Shown here in pieces: positions 51,890 to 61,595 of a stretch of DNA of 64,000 bases. The translations under genes were made by a program, and so were the position numbers. The stretch comes from VAZQ01 sp963841105 (lineage in GTDB: Bacteria; Pseudomonadota; Alphaproteobacteria; Rhizobiales; Xanthobacteraceae): assembly GCA_963841105.1 (NCBI GenBank), contig CAWJCB010000001.1, positions 248,001 through 312,000 of the forward strand, read 5' to 3'. The notes under the pieces are model-generated. The model was not told the origin of the DNA and did not search any database. It saw nothing but the letters and a program-made list of their open reading frames with translations. Position 1 is the stretch's first letter; each line of letters begins with the position of its first letter.

Positions 51890-52376
51890 AATTCTCCAGG
51901 CTTCGATTCAGTCTATTCCGACCGATAGGCATGAGAGACGCCCGTCGATCAGACATGCATCAGGCACCTTCCTCCAGAACCAGACACAGCGAACTTTTAG
52001 CATATCAGTGGTCACGGCACACAACTGTTCGCCAACGCAAAGGTTCATCAGGAAAACCTCCGGCAAGTTCTTCGCCGGGAAAGGTATCGAGGACAGGCGT
52101 GCGCCACTACTCGCAGCTCTATTGCTCAGCTCGCTGGGACAGCTTTACGCGAAAGATACACGGGGTCTCGACCAAATGACTTCCGTGAATAGGACGATGG
52201 TAGCCCGGTCCGCCTGAGAAAGAGCGCTCACGGGCGCACATGCATTTATCCTTCCAATCTTTCATCTTTCCGTAATGGTGCGGCAACCCTGTTTGCCGCA
52301 ATCTTGACACTGCCGTCCCGGACGATTGCCCGGTTTGCGGGGATGGCCTGGGTTGGTCGAAGGAGCCGATGACCCG
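51890..52376. other. Intergenic region, nothing recognised
   Basis: About 490 bases between the divergent genes for the SH3-like protein and the DUF1800 protein. It should hold both promoters; no repeat or RNA gene is visible. Confidence 0.4.
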
Positions 52377-53822
52377 ATGGCGCTTGATCCAAAGGTTGAA
52401 GCTGCCCTCGCGTTGCATCGCTTCGGGCTTGGTCCACGCCCCGGATTGCTGGCGGCTGTTGCTTCCGATCCGCGCGGCGCGCTCATGGCCGAGCTCGACC
52501 ACCCGAAAGCCGGACACATCAATGATGCCGCATTGCCAACCAGCGGCGATGCGGCACGCGCCGCAATCAAATTTCGGCAGGAGCAGCGCGCCATTCGGCT
52601 CGCCGCCCGCGCCGAACGGGAAGCCAACTCGGCCGCCGGCCGCAACGCGGCGATGCCGTCCGACATGAAGCCGCCGGATGCCGCCGCGCCCGCAGCGGGG
52701 CGGCCTAATGCGGGACCGGGCGTGCCGCAACGGCTCTATCTCGACGAAGCCAAGGCGCGCATCCATGCAGCTCTCGATGCAAAAATCGGATTCGCGGAGC
52801 GGCTGGTCTGGTTCTGGTCGAACCATTTCTGTGTCTCCGCGGACAAGGGGAACGTGCGTCCCGTCTGCGGTGCATACGAGCGCGAAGCCATTCGCGCGCA
52901 TGTGCTTGGACGCTTCGGGGACATGTTGCTGGCAGCCGAATCGCACCCGGCGATGCTCATGTATCTCGATAATGCGCGCTCGATCGGACCCGGTTCGATT
53001 GCGGGCGTAAGACAGAAGCGAGGCTTGAACGAAAACCTCGCGCGCGAGATTCTTGAGCTGCATACGCTCGGCGTGCGGTCCGTTTACAAACAGGAGGACG
53101 TCACCAGCTTCGCCAATGTGATTACCGGCTGGACGGTGGTGCCCCCGCGCCAGGATCCGGCGCGTGCCGGCGAATTCCAATTCAATGCGCGCATGCACGA
53201 GCCCGGCGCGCACACCGTGATCGGCAAGAGCTATCCTGACAGCGGCGTCGAGCAGGGCCGCACGGTTCTGGCCGTGCTGGCCCGGCATCCCGCCACCGCC
53301 AGGCACGTCGCCACCAAGCTTGCGCGCCACTTCGTCGCCGATGACCCCCCCGCCGCGCTGGTGCAGAGACTGGCGAAGCAATTCCTCGACAGCGACGGCA
53401 ACCTCAAGGCGCTTGCAAAAACCCTGGTGACTGCGCCCGAGGCCTGGGAGCCAGCGCGCAACAAGCTCAAGCGCCCCGGCGAGTGGATCGTTGCCGCGTT
53501 CCGCGCCGGCGGCCTGATGCCACCCGACATCGGACCCGTGATGCAGGCGCACAACCTCTTGGGCGAGCCATTGTGGCGGCCATCCGCTCCGAAGGGATTC
53601 GCGGATGAGAGCGGCCCCTGGCTCGACGGTCTCTCGCAACGGCTCGACATCGCCAATGCCCTCGCACGGCGTACGCCGGCTGATGCTGATCCACGCGAGA
53701 TGTTTGAGGAAACGATCGGGCCGATCGCTTCAAGCGAAACGCGCCAGGCGATCACACGCGCGGAAAGCCGCCAGCAGGCGCTTGCGCTTCTGTTCATGGC
53801 GCCGGAGTTTCAGCGCAGATGA
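52377..53822 (+). CDS. DUF1800 domain-containing protein
   Basis: A 481-residue protein of the DUF1800 family, mostly helical: ALALHRFGLGPRPGLLAAVA at the start, FAERLVWFWSNHFCVSADKG near 145, LNENLAREILELHTLGV near 222, FANVITGWTVVP, and HPATARHVATKLARHFVADD. Function unknown; it almost always precedes a DUF1501 gene, as here, with eight bases between. The pair is thought to be an exported or membrane-associated system. ATG 52377 fits the family start MALDPKVEAALALH. Confidence 0.92.
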   Translation: MALDPKVEAALALHRFGLGPRPGLLAAVASDPRGALMAELDHPKAGHINDAALPTSGDAARAAIKFRQEQRAIRLAARAEREANSAAGRNAAMPSDMKPPDAAAPAAGRPNAGPGVPQRLYLDEAKARIHAALDAKIGFAERLVWFWSNHFCVSADKGNVRPVCGAYEREAIRAHVLGRFGDMLLAAESHPAMLMYLDNARSIGPGSIAGVRQKRGLNENLAREILELHTLGVRSVYKQEDVTSFANVITGWTVVPPRQDPARAGEFQFNARMHEPGAHTVIGKSYPDSGVEQGRTVLAVLARHPATARHVATKLARHFVADDPPAALVQRLAKQFLDSDGNLKALAKTLVTAPEAWEPARNKLKRPGEWIVAAFRAGGLMPPDIGPVMQAHNLLGEPLWRPSAPKGFADESGPWLDGLSQRLDIANALARRTPADADPREMFEETIGPIASSETRQAITRAESRQQALALLFMAPEFQRR

Positions 53823-53829
53823 GGCCCAG

Positions 53830-55059
53830 ATGATGCAGCACCTTTCCACCCGCCGTGAGCTCCTGCTTGGCGCCGGCGCTCTCTTTGCCTGGGCCTACGT
53901 CCCGAAGCTCGCGCGCGCGGAGGGGCGCGATCCGCGGTTCCTGGTTATTGTCCTGCGCGGGGCGCTCGATGGCCTCGCCGCGGTAGCGCCGGTCGGCGAT
54001 CCCGACTGGCAGCGGCTGCGCGGCGACAAGGCGCTTGCTCTCGGCGGGCCGACGCCGGCTCTGCCGCTCGACTCTTTCTTCGCCCTCAACCCCGCGATGC
54101 CGAATTTTCACCGTCTCTATAAGGCCGGCGCGGCCACCATTGTTCACGCGACCGCGACGCCCTATCGCGAGCGTTCCCATTTCGATGGCCAGGACGTGCT
54201 GGAAAGCGGCATCAGCAAAGCGGGCGCTGCCGATAACGGCTGGCTCAATCGCGCGCTGGTTGCGCTGGCGCCCGCCGGTCATGTGGGAGGCGGCGGCAAG
54301 GAGGCATTCGCCGTCGGGCCGATTGCCCCACTGGTGGTGCGGGGACAAGCGCCGGTCATGTCATGGACGCCACGGCGTTTGCCCCCGGCGAGCGACGATA
54401 CGCTTATGCGCGTGCTTGATCTTTATCGCCACACCGATCCGGTGCTGGCGCGCGCGCTGGAAGAGCGGGTCGGCCTTGCCACCATCGCGCGCGCGGGCGG
54501 CATGGATGGGGAGCAACCGCGCGCCGCGGGCGCCGGACAAGTGCGCGCCTATTTCGCGGAGTTTGCCGGGGCGGCGGCCAAATTTCTGGCGCGGCCGGAT
54601 GGTCCACGCATCGGCGCGCTTGCTTTCGACGGCTGGGATACGCACGCCGACGAAGGAGCCATGAACGGGCGGCTCGCGAATCTCCTTGCCGCGCTGGACG
54701 GCGCGGTTGCCGCAATCGAGACCGAGATGAAGGAGGCATGGCGCGAGACAGTTGCGGTTGTCATCACTGAATTCGGCCGTACCGCGCGCATCAACGGCAC
54801 GGAGGGAACGGATCACGGCACGGCGACGGTCGCACTGCTCGCGGGAGGCGCGCTCAAGGGTGGTCGCGTCATCGCGGATTGGCCGGGACTCAAGCCCGCC
54901 AATCTGCATGAGGGACGCGATCTCAAGCCGACCACTGATCTGCGCAGCGTGCTTAAAGGTCTGCTCAAGGACCACTTGCGTCTCGATGAGGCAACGCTTG
55001 CAAGCAAGGTGTTCCCGGATAGCGGCCGCGCAAAACCAACGACAGGGCTGCTGGCTTGA
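53830..55059 (+). CDS. DUF1501 domain-containing secreted protein
   Basis: A 409-residue protein with a twin-arginine-like signal peptide (STRRELLLGAGALFAWAYVP). The DUF1501 domain, a sulfatase-like alkaline phosphatase relative, covers about 35-400: RFLVIVLRGALDGLAAVAPV, GWDTHADEGAMNGRLANLLA, VVITEFGRTARINGTEGTDH (metal-binding Asp/His/Thr region) and the C-terminal LKGLLKDHLRLDEATL. It may act on sulfated or phosphorylated envelope compounds; unknown. Operon with DUF1800. Confidence 0.93.
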   Translation: MMQHLSTRRELLLGAGALFAWAYVPKLARAEGRDPRFLVIVLRGALDGLAAVAPVGDPDWQRLRGDKALALGGPTPALPLDSFFALNPAMPNFHRLYKAGAATIVHATATPYRERSHFDGQDVLESGISKAGAADNGWLNRALVALAPAGHVGGGGKEAFAVGPIAPLVVRGQAPVMSWTPRRLPPASDDTLMRVLDLYRHTDPVLARALEERVGLATIARAGGMDGEQPRAAGAGQVRAYFAEFAGAAAKFLARPDGPRIGALAFDGWDTHADEGAMNGRLANLLAALDGAVAAIETEMKEAWRETVAVVITEFGRTARINGTEGTDHGTATVALLAGGALKGGRVIADWPGLKPANLHEGRDLKPTTDLRSVLKGLLKDHLRLDEATLASKVFPDSGRAKPTTGLLA

Positions 55060-55093
55060 GCGTTGATGCGCAGGTTTCTCTGACGGTTCATCC

Positions 55094-55235
55094 TGTCATT
55101 CCGGGGGCCGAGCCAACGGGTCCGGCCGCGAGCGCGGCCCGATGACAGGCTCCGCGAGGCCGCCCGGAATCCAGTAATCACTGGCGGAGCTTACTGGATT
55201 CCGGGTTCGCCGCTTCGCGTCGCCCCGGAATGACA
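55094..55235. repeat. Nested palindromic repeat between convergent operons
   Basis: Outer arms TGTCATTCCGGGG (55094-55106) and CCCCGGAATGACA (55223-55235). Inner arms CCCGGAATCCAGTAA (55163-55177) and TTACTGGATTCCGGG (55191-55205). Such CCGGAATGACA palindromes are common intergenic repeats in Bradyrhizobium-like genomes. Position suggests it also ends transcription from both sides. Confidence 0.85.
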
Positions 55236-55264
55236 GTGAGTGAATGAGGCGTCAGAGACGAACA

Positions 55265-56134
55265 TTACCCTGCGGCGTTGCGGAAGGCCGCCGCGAATTG
55301 CTCCAGATCCGCGGCAGCGACGTCGGATACGGCCCAGTAGACGATGCCATTCTGCTTCCAGGTCAACACGTTATATCCGGCGATGTTGCGCAGCGCCGGG
55401 ACGGCCGCCTCGCCATCGGGAACCGCCAGCAGGCTGATCAGATGCTGCCGTCGGCGGTAGACGAGCGTCGGCACCGGAGTGCGGCCGATCACGTCAACGC
55501 GGCCGCCAACCAGGGGAAAGCCCTCGCTGCCGAGATCGACCACCCGCGGCGCCTCGCTCACCCGCCCATTGAACCAGGGCTTCACGGTGTGGCGGTCTGA
55601 CGAGGGTACGTCGGCCGGCTGCGGCGCCATCAAGGACCGTATGTGGCTCGCAACGACCATGTCCGCCACGGCATCGGCGGAATCGGAGCCCTGTCGGCTG
55701 GGAGCCATGGCCTCCGGACGAAGCACGGACCATGTGGCGCCGGTGGCAACGAATGCAGTGAGCAGCACCGATGCCGCGAGAGCGCGCCACGACGGACCAG
55801 GAGGTATCGGAGAAGGGATCGCACCAGGGGCATCTGCTTGCGATGCGCGGCGGCGGAAAAAGGCGCCCCGCGAAATCACCCGGCCGAAGAGTTGCGGCTC
55901 AACCGTGCGCGCGATTTCCGCTTCGATCCGCGCAGCAAGTCCGGGCGGCGTCGCAATCCTCGGCAGTCGCTCCTTGATGACGCGCCGGAGCGCCTCCATC
56001 CGCTCGCGTTCCGCCGCCAGAGCGGGCTCCTCGGCGAGCCGACGTTCCATCTCCATCGCGTGGGCAGGGTCGAGCTCGCCGTCGAGATAGGCGTGCAGGA
56101 GCAGGCCGGCGTCGTTTTCCCTTTCCGTTGTCAT
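55265..56134 (-). CDS. Anti-sigma factor (zinc-less ChrR/RseA-like, membrane-bound)
   Basis: A 289-residue regulator that would hold the neighbouring ECF sigma factor at the membrane. Residues 1-80: cytoplasmic, with LLLHAYLDGELDPAHAMEME of the anti-sigma-type N-terminus but without the HxxxCxxC zinc set. A membrane helix at about 130-150 (WRALAASVLLTAFVATGATW). A periplasmic domain follows (LVGGRVDVIGRTPVPTLVYR). Its start ATG 56134 overlaps the sigma-factor stop codon in ATGA. It probably senses an envelope signal. Confidence 0.9.
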   Translation of the reverse strand: MTTERENDAGLLLHAYLDGELDPAHAMEMERRLAEEPALAAERERMEALRRVIKERLPRIATPPGLAARIEAEIARTVEPQLFGRVISRGAFFRRRASQADAPGAIPSPIPPGPSWRALAASVLLTAFVATGATWSVLRPEAMAPSRQGSDSADAVADMVVASHIRSLMAPQPADVPSSDRHTVKPWFNGRVSEAPRVVDLGSEGFPLVGGRVDVIGRTPVPTLVYRRRQHLISLLAVPDGEAAVPALRNIAGYNVLTWKQNGIVYWAVSDVAAADLEQFAAAFRNAAG

Positions 56135-56685
56135 GTCTCGCCCGCTGGTGATTCGACCGCAATGCTCGCCATGAGCCGATGACGTGCGCGCGCGAGACGC
56201 GACATCACAGTGCCGATCGGCGCCTTTGTCACTTGCGCAATCTCGCGATAATCGAGCCCCTGCACGTCGCGCAGCACCAGCGCCTCGCGGAATGGCAGCG
56301 GCAGTTGCGCAATGGCAGCTTCCAGCCGCTCGGCGTCGGCCTTGGCGATCAGCGCCGTCTCCGGCGTATCGCAATGTTCGCTCGGCACTCCGCGGCTCAA
56401 TTCCCTGCGCTCCACTTCTTCAAGGTCGTCGACCACAACCAAAGCCGGCGATCGGTTCTTCCCCAGCCACGTGAAAGCGGCGTGACGCGTGATGGTCAGC
56501 AGCCAGGCACGCGCATTGCCACCCGCAAATCCACTCATGCCGCGAAACGCGCGCAGGCATGCCTCCTGGACCACGTCCTCGGCGTCGGTGGCATTGCCGG
56601 TAAGCCAACGCGCGAGGGCGTATGCGTCGGCGAGGTGCGGCAACACCACCGCCCGGAAGTTCGCCTGGTCGTCGTTTCCTACCAC
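56131..56685 (-). CDS. ECF-type RNA polymerase sigma factor
   Basis: A 184-residue sigma-70 family, group 4 protein: sigma-2 region about 15-80 (YALARWLTGNATDAEDVVQE, ACLRAFRGM, NARAWLLTITRHAAFTWLGK) and sigma-4 about 115-172 (LPLPFREALVLRDVQGLDYR, EIAQVTKAPIGTVMSRLARA). Co-transcribed and translationally coupled with the anti-sigma gene downstream. Targets unknown; the secreted DUF1800/DUF1501 pair across the palindrome is a natural candidate. Confidence 0.95.
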   Translation of the reverse strand: MVGNDDQANFRAVVLPHLADAYALARWLTGNATDAEDVVQEACLRAFRGMSGFAGGNARAWLLTITRHAAFTWLGKNRSPALVVVDDLEEVERRELSRGVPSEHCDTPETALIAKADAERLEAAIAQLPLPFREALVLRDVQGLDYREIAQVTKAPIGTVMSRLARARHRLMASIAVESPAGET

Positions 56686-56811
56686 GCTCCCTCGGGCCGG
56701 CGCGCACCGCGGCCTACGGACGTACTATAGACTCGTAAATTGCGATGTTTATTCCCGGGAGTCATCTGCGCTCCCGGATGGCGATACGTCTTCCCAATGC
56801 GCGCCTTTCCA

Positions 56812-58656
56812 TCACTCGGCGGCCTCCATGCCATGATCGATGAAGCCGAAGGACTGCCGGCGCCAAAGGGCGGCATAATGACCGCGCAAGCGCAACAGCT
56901 CCTGATGCGTACCCTGCTCGACGATGCGGCCGCGGTCGAGCACGATCAGCCGATCCATGCGGGCGATGGTTGAGAGCCGGTGGGCAATGGCGATGACGGT
57001 CTTGCCCGCCATCAGCGTATCCAGGCTCGACTGAATGGCGGCCTCCACCTCGCTGTCCAGGGCGGACGTCGCCTCGTCCAACACCAGGATGGGCGCATTC
57101 TTGAGAATAACCCTCGCAATGGCGATACGCTGACGCTGACCGCCCGACAGCTTGACGCCGCGTTCGCCAACCTGGGCGTCGTAACCGCGCCGATTCTTCC
57201 AGTCCTCGAGCTCTCGAATGAACTCGTCGGCGTGAGCGAGCCTTGCCGCCGCGACGACCTGGGCCTCGCTCGCCAGCGGGCGCCCGTAGCGGATGTTGTC
57301 GCGGATGGAGCGATGCAGGAGTGAAGTATCCTGCGTCACCATTGAGATCTGCCCCCGCAGGCTCTCCTGCGTGACCAACGAGATGTCCTGTCCGTCGATC
57401 AGGATGCGGCCGCCTTCGAGATCAAAAAACCGCAGCAGGAGATTGACGAGCGTCGATTTCCCCGCGCCGGAGCGGCCGATCAGGCCGATCTTCTCGCCGG
57501 CCTGGACGGTGAGGTTCAGGCCCGCGATGACGCCGGACTCACGGCCGTAGCCGAACTGCACGTCGGCGAAGACGATCTCGCCGCGCGTGACATTGAGCGA
57601 TCCGGCGCCGGGCGGATCGGTGAGCGCGATCGGCCGGGCAATGGTCATCATGCCCTCCTGGATCACCCCGATGTTCTCGAAGATCGAGGTGATCTGCCAA
57701 GCCACCCATCCCGCGATGTTGACGATCTGCCAGGCGAGCGGCAACGCCATCGCGACGGTGCCGACTTCAACCTTGCCGCGCGTCCACAGGATGAGCGCCA
57801 GCGCGCCTGTTCCGGTCACCATCAGGGCATTCAGCGTGGAGAGGCACAAGCCGAACAGGGTGTTGAGCCGCAGCGAGCGGTGGAACAGACCGGTATGCGC
57901 ATCGATGGCGTCGCGCACATAAGCTTCCTCGTCGCGTGCGCGCGCGAACAGCTTGACCGTGAGAATGTTGGTGTAGCTGTCGACGATGCGTCCGGTGAGC
58001 ATCGAGCGCCCCTCGGAAACTTCCTTGGAGCGATCGCGCATGCGCGGAACCAGGGCGCGCAGCATCAGGAGATAACCGGCGAACCAGAGCGCCACCGGCA
58101 CTGCCAGGACGGGATCGGCAGAGGCGAGCAGCAGCATCGCCGTCGTGCCGTAGACCAGGATGTACCAGACGCTGGTGAGGAGCGCGACCAGCGTCTCACG
58201 GATGGCGGGCCCGGTCTGCATCACGCGGTTGGCGATGCGCCCGGCAAAATCGTTCTGAAAGAAGGCCCAGGACTGCCGGACCACGTACCAGTGGTTCTGC
58301 CAGCGAATGCGGTTCGACACATTGGCGGCGATCGCCTGGTTGGCGATCAGGTTCTGCGCGGTAAGCGCACAAGGCCGCGCGATGAGCAGCACGAGCGCCA
58401 TGCCAAGAAGGTGCGGCCAGAATTTCGCGAACAACTCATCGGGTGGGCTCGCCGTGATCAGCGTGACGATGCGGCCCATGAAAACCGGAATGGTGGAATC
58501 GAGCAGCGCGACCATCAGGCCGGCGGCGAACAACGCGGCGAACAGCCCTTTCGCCTGGCGGGCAAAGTGCCAGAAGAAGGCGATGAAACCGCCCGGCGGC
58601 TCACTTCTTTCGGTTGTCTCAGTCGGCTTCAACAGCCGCTCGAAAATCGCAAACAT
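56812..58656 (-). CDS. ABC exporter (fused permease-ATPase, MsbA/LmrA type)
   Basis: A 614-residue half-exporter. The membrane domain (about 25-350) has six hydrophobic helices; the nucleotide-binding domain (about 370-600) has Walker A GRSGAGKST, the Q-loop TQDTSLLH, the signature LSGGQRQRIAIA and Walker B ILVLDEATSALD with the H-loop AHRLST. Family members export lipids, glycolipids or peptides. The substrate cannot be told; no partner gene is near, so it probably works as a homodimer. Confidence 0.93.
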   Translation of the reverse strand: MFAIFERLLKPTETTERSEPPGGFIAFFWHFARQAKGLFAALFAAGLMVALLDSTIPVFMGRIVTLITASPPDELFAKFWPHLLGMALVLLIARPCALTAQNLIANQAIAANVSNRIRWQNHWYVVRQSWAFFQNDFAGRIANRVMQTGPAIRETLVALLTSVWYILVYGTTAMLLLASADPVLAVPVALWFAGYLLMLRALVPRMRDRSKEVSEGRSMLTGRIVDSYTNILTVKLFARARDEEAYVRDAIDAHTGLFHRSLRLNTLFGLCLSTLNALMVTGTGALALILWTRGKVEVGTVAMALPLAWQIVNIAGWVAWQITSIFENIGVIQEGMMTIARPIALTDPPGAGSLNVTRGEIVFADVQFGYGRESGVIAGLNLTVQAGEKIGLIGRSGAGKSTLVNLLLRFFDLEGGRILIDGQDISLVTQESLRGQISMVTQDTSLLHRSIRDNIRYGRPLASEAQVVAAARLAHADEFIRELEDWKNRRGYDAQVGERGVKLSGGQRQRIAIARVILKNAPILVLDEATSALDSEVEAAIQSSLDTLMAGKTVIAIAHRLSTIARMDRLIVLDRGRIVEQGTHQELLRLRGHYAALWRRQSFGFIDHGMEAAE

Positions 58657-58824
58657 GGCAAAGGCTCGAAACGGGTCGCCACCGCGGACGGCGCATTGCG
58701 CCGGCAGGCAGTCACGGCCCAGATTCCTTTTATATCGGATCGGACGCGGCCGTTAGAGGAGCTTCGTGACAGGACTATGGCCTGTAACCGCGGAAGGCCC
58801 GTCAAAATTTCGTAGGTTGGGTTA

Positions 58825-59739
58825 GGGCCTGTGTTCAGTTGAGCAGGATCATAGCTGCGGCCAACTGCGCACCTGCGAGAAAGTTTCTGGCGAGCTTGTC
58901 ATAACGTGTGGCGATTGCACGGAAGTGCTTGAGCATATTGAAGAAGCGTTCGACGAGATTGCGTTCGCAGTAGAGCGCGAAATCGCACGCCCGCTTGGTC
59001 TTGCGGTTGGCCTTGGGCGGGATGACCGGAGTGATTCCCCGCTGGGTGAGGGTTTCAACGAACGGGTCGGCATCGTACGCCTTGTCACCAATCAACGCAT
59101 CTGGATCGACGTTGTCGATCAGCGGCTCCGCGCAAGCAAGGTCATGAGCTTGGCCAGGCGTGAGCATCAACTCGACGGGATTGCCCAAAGCGTCGACGAG
59201 CGCGTGTATTTTGGTAGTTAGTCCGCCGCGCGATCGGCCGATGGCTTGCGGGCCGTTTTTTTTCGCGCGCCAGCGCCGTGCTGATGAGCGCGCACGATGG
59301 TGGCGTCGATCATCATATATTCGTTGTCGTGATCGCTTGCCAACAGCTTGAAAATGCGCTCGAAGACGCCGCTTTTCGCCCACCGGCTGAAGCGCTGGTG
59401 CACAATCTTCCAGTCGCCGAAACGCGCTGGCAGGTCACGCCAGGGAACCCCTGTTCGATATCTGTAAAGAACTGCATTGACGAACAGCCGGTTGTCCGCC
59501 GCATTGCCGCCAACATGGCCTTCACGGCCGGGCAAAAAATCCTTGATCCGCTCCCATTGGTCGTCTCGTAATCCAAAGCGCTCCATGGGTCGGCCCTCCT
59601 CGAAGCCGACTGCCCATGAATCACTCGACAACTGATTTGGGAATCCCTGCCGTAGGATCCTGCCGCACTATAGAACGGCGTTCCGCGTTTGATTCTGATC
59701 CGTTCCCGTCAAAAGGACCCCGTAACTGAACACAGGCCC
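58825..59739 (-). mobile_element. IS5-family (IS427-type) element
   Basis: About 915 bases with 16-base perfect terminal inverted repeats (GGGCCTGTGTTCAGTT and complement) and a flanking TA at both ends (58823-58824 and 59740-59741). It encodes a transposase in two overlapping frames on the minus strand. It looks complete and possibly active. Confidence 0.88.
58835..59586 (-). CDS. IS5-family transposase read in two frames (-1 shift at A8)
   Basis: Frame 1 from ATG 59586: MERFGLRDDQWERIKDFLPG, GVPWRDLPARFGDWKIVHQRF, and the first Asp in MIDATIVRAHQHGAG. At the run of eight A (minus strand, near 59260) the frame moves back one base and continues IGRSRGGLTTKIHALVDALG, the second Asp in ALIGDKAYDADP, and the Glu in RNLVERFFNMLKHFRAIATR. 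This is the usual IS427-type arrangement with programmed -1 frameshifting. No other lesion is seen. Confidence 0.9.
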
Positions 59740-59827
59740 TAGTTAGCGCAGCCCCATATCGAGGCGAAGGCGAAATACGTGGGTCCGATCATTCCAAATC
59801 TCTGCTTCACGGCCGCGCTAACCCAAC

Positions 59828-60991
59828 CTACTGCGCCGGCGTAATACGCAGGACACGGCCCGCGCTGTTGTCAGTCGCGAGCCACAGCGCGCCGTCCGGG
59901 CCTTGCCTCACGTCGCGGATGCGCTCGCGCAGCTGCGTGAGCAACCGCTCTTCCTTGACGACCCTCTCGCCGTCAAGCTCGATCCGCGCCAGCGTCTCAC
60001 CGGCGAGCGCGCCGACGAACAAATTGCCATGCCATGCCGGGAAGAGGCCGCCGGTGTAAAACGCCATCCCCGATGGTGCGATGGAAGGCACCCAGTACCA
60101 GATCGGCTGCTCCATGCCCTCCTTGTGAGTGCTCGCGTGAATCCTTGCACCATTGTAATCGATGCCATAGCCGATCACCGGCCAGCCATAGTTCTTGCCC
60201 TTGTCGATGATGTTGATCTCGTCACCGCCGCGCGGACCGTGCTCGTGCTCCCACAGCTTGCCTGTGACGGGATGCAGCGCGAGCCCCTGCGGATTGCGGT
60301 GGCCGAAGCTCCAGATTTCCGGTTTGGCCCCGGGGCGTCCTGCGAATGGATTGTCCGGCGGCGCTGAGCCATCCGGCCGGATACGAACAATCTTGCCGAG
60401 ATGGTTCGCGAGATTTTGCGCCTGATCGCGCGTCGCGAAATGCTCGCCGAGCGTCAGGAAGACGTTGTTGTCCGCGGTTTGCGCTATGCGGCAGCCGAAA
60501 TGGTTGCCGCTCGACAGCGGACCCTCCTGGCGGAAGATCACCGCGGTTTCGACGAGGCCTGGGTTGCCTTCGTCGAGCAGGCGCGCACGTGCGAGCGCGG
60601 TGCGTCCCCCACCGGCTGCCGGCTCCGCGTAGCAGAAATAGATCGTGTGGTTTTCCGCAAAGGCGCGATCGAGCATGACATCGTGCAGCCCACCCTGCCC
60701 CGACGCAATTACCTTCGGCACGCCGGCCAGTGCGGGAGAAACTTTGCCCTCCGTGCTGATGATGCGCATGCGGCCCGGCCGTTCGGTGACCAGGATTTCG
60801 CCATCGGGAAGGAATGCGAGCGCCCAGGGATGATCGAGACCCTTCGCGAAAGTCTCGACGCTTATTTTGCCCGTCTGTGTGGCAAACACCTGTGCATCGC
60901 AGTTTGCCGTGCAGGCGATCGACAGGGCCACCGTCAAAAAAGATGCCTTGGAATTCACCGAGAACCGCCGCATGGGCACCTTGGGATTCAT
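59828..60991 (-). CDS. PQQ-dependent aldose sugar dehydrogenase-like protein
   Basis: A 387-residue periplasmic beta-propeller of the soluble glucose/sorbosone dehydrogenase family (YliI/Asd-type). Signal peptide about 1-34 (ending CTANCDAQ). The propeller covers about 45-385: GLDHPWALAFLPDGEILVTE, RPGRMRIIS, GGLHDVMLDRAFAENHTIYF, EIWSFGHRNPQGLALHPVTG, LWEHEHGPRGGDEINIIDKG and KNYGWPVIGYGIDYNG hold the PQQ and calcium sites. It oxidises aldoses and passes electrons to the respiratory chain. The stop codon sits in a palindromic repeat. Confidence 0.93.
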   Translation of the reverse strand: MNPKVPMRRFSVNSKASFLTVALSIACTANCDAQVFATQTGKISVETFAKGLDHPWALAFLPDGEILVTERPGRMRIISTEGKVSPALAGVPKVIASGQGGLHDVMLDRAFAENHTIYFCYAEPAAGGGRTALARARLLDEGNPGLVETAVIFRQEGPLSSGNHFGCRIAQTADNNVFLTLGEHFATRDQAQNLANHLGKIVRIRPDGSAPPDNPFAGRPGAKPEIWSFGHRNPQGLALHPVTGKLWEHEHGPRGGDEINIIDKGKNYGWPVIGYGIDYNGARIHASTHKEGMEQPIWYWVPSIAPSGMAFYTGGLFPAWHGNLFVGALAGETLARIELDGERVVKEERLLTQLRERIRDVRQGPDGALWLATDNSAGRVLRITPAQ

Positions 60992-61595
60992 TTCAGGATC
61001 ACCCTGGGAAGCCGACGCAAATTCAAATCCTTGATGTACGGCAGTGAAGCGCTAAATCCCGCCCATCAGAGCCGCTGCCTGCGTCGTTAGGGCTCGTTCG
61101 AGAATAACTGAATGGGATTGGGTAGGGCCAGGCAGGGGACGCATTGGCGTTCGATACAAACACACTCTTCCCGCACTCAGAAACGAGAAATTTGGGTTCG
61201 TTCTGCCAAAAATGCAAATCCAGTTGTTGCCAGTTATTTACTCTACCATAGATTGCAGTCCTCCAAGCGCATCCAAGAACAATCAAGGAGGGCGTTCCCG
61301 CTATATAAAGCTCTCCTTCGGTTCGTTCTGACAGTTCCTTGCACCCTGGCCAAATTCGCCCTTTCTGCTACCTTTGGTTGTACCACGGGATGAGTGAAAC
61401 AAAATCCGAGTAGTGCAACACCCCAGCAAGAGTAGTACAAACAGTGAACAATAGCAATATCCCTTTTCGACAGCCGAATTTCGGGATGGCTGCGCGGCAC
61501 TTTTGGTGTCTGCCAGGAGGGCACGATTGCCGGCGAACCTCATGAGAAGACGCTCGCAGGCGAGTTGGGCAACGCCGCGACCTCGCGCGGGCGGC
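60992..61595. other. Intergenic region, nothing recognised
   Basis: About 600 bases. It has two related short tracts (GGGTTCGTTCTGCCA near 61195 and CGGTTCGTTCTGACA near 61318). Open frames on both strands have no family features; they look like the repetitive non-coding DNA common in rhizobia. Confidence 0.4.

Larger units (their letters stand above)
58811..59831. repeat. REP-like palindrome interrupted by an IS5 element
   Basis: Left arm GTAGGTTGGGTTA (58811-58823) and right arm TAACCCAACCTAC (about 59819-59831) belong together; the IS5 copy sits between them. The stop codon of the sugar dehydrogenase gene (59828-59830) lies in the right arm. Confidence 0.7.

Noticed and set aside
52119..53639. 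506-codon minus-strand frame opposite the DUF1800 gene
   Set aside because: Shadow of the DUF1800 gene with no recognisable domain.
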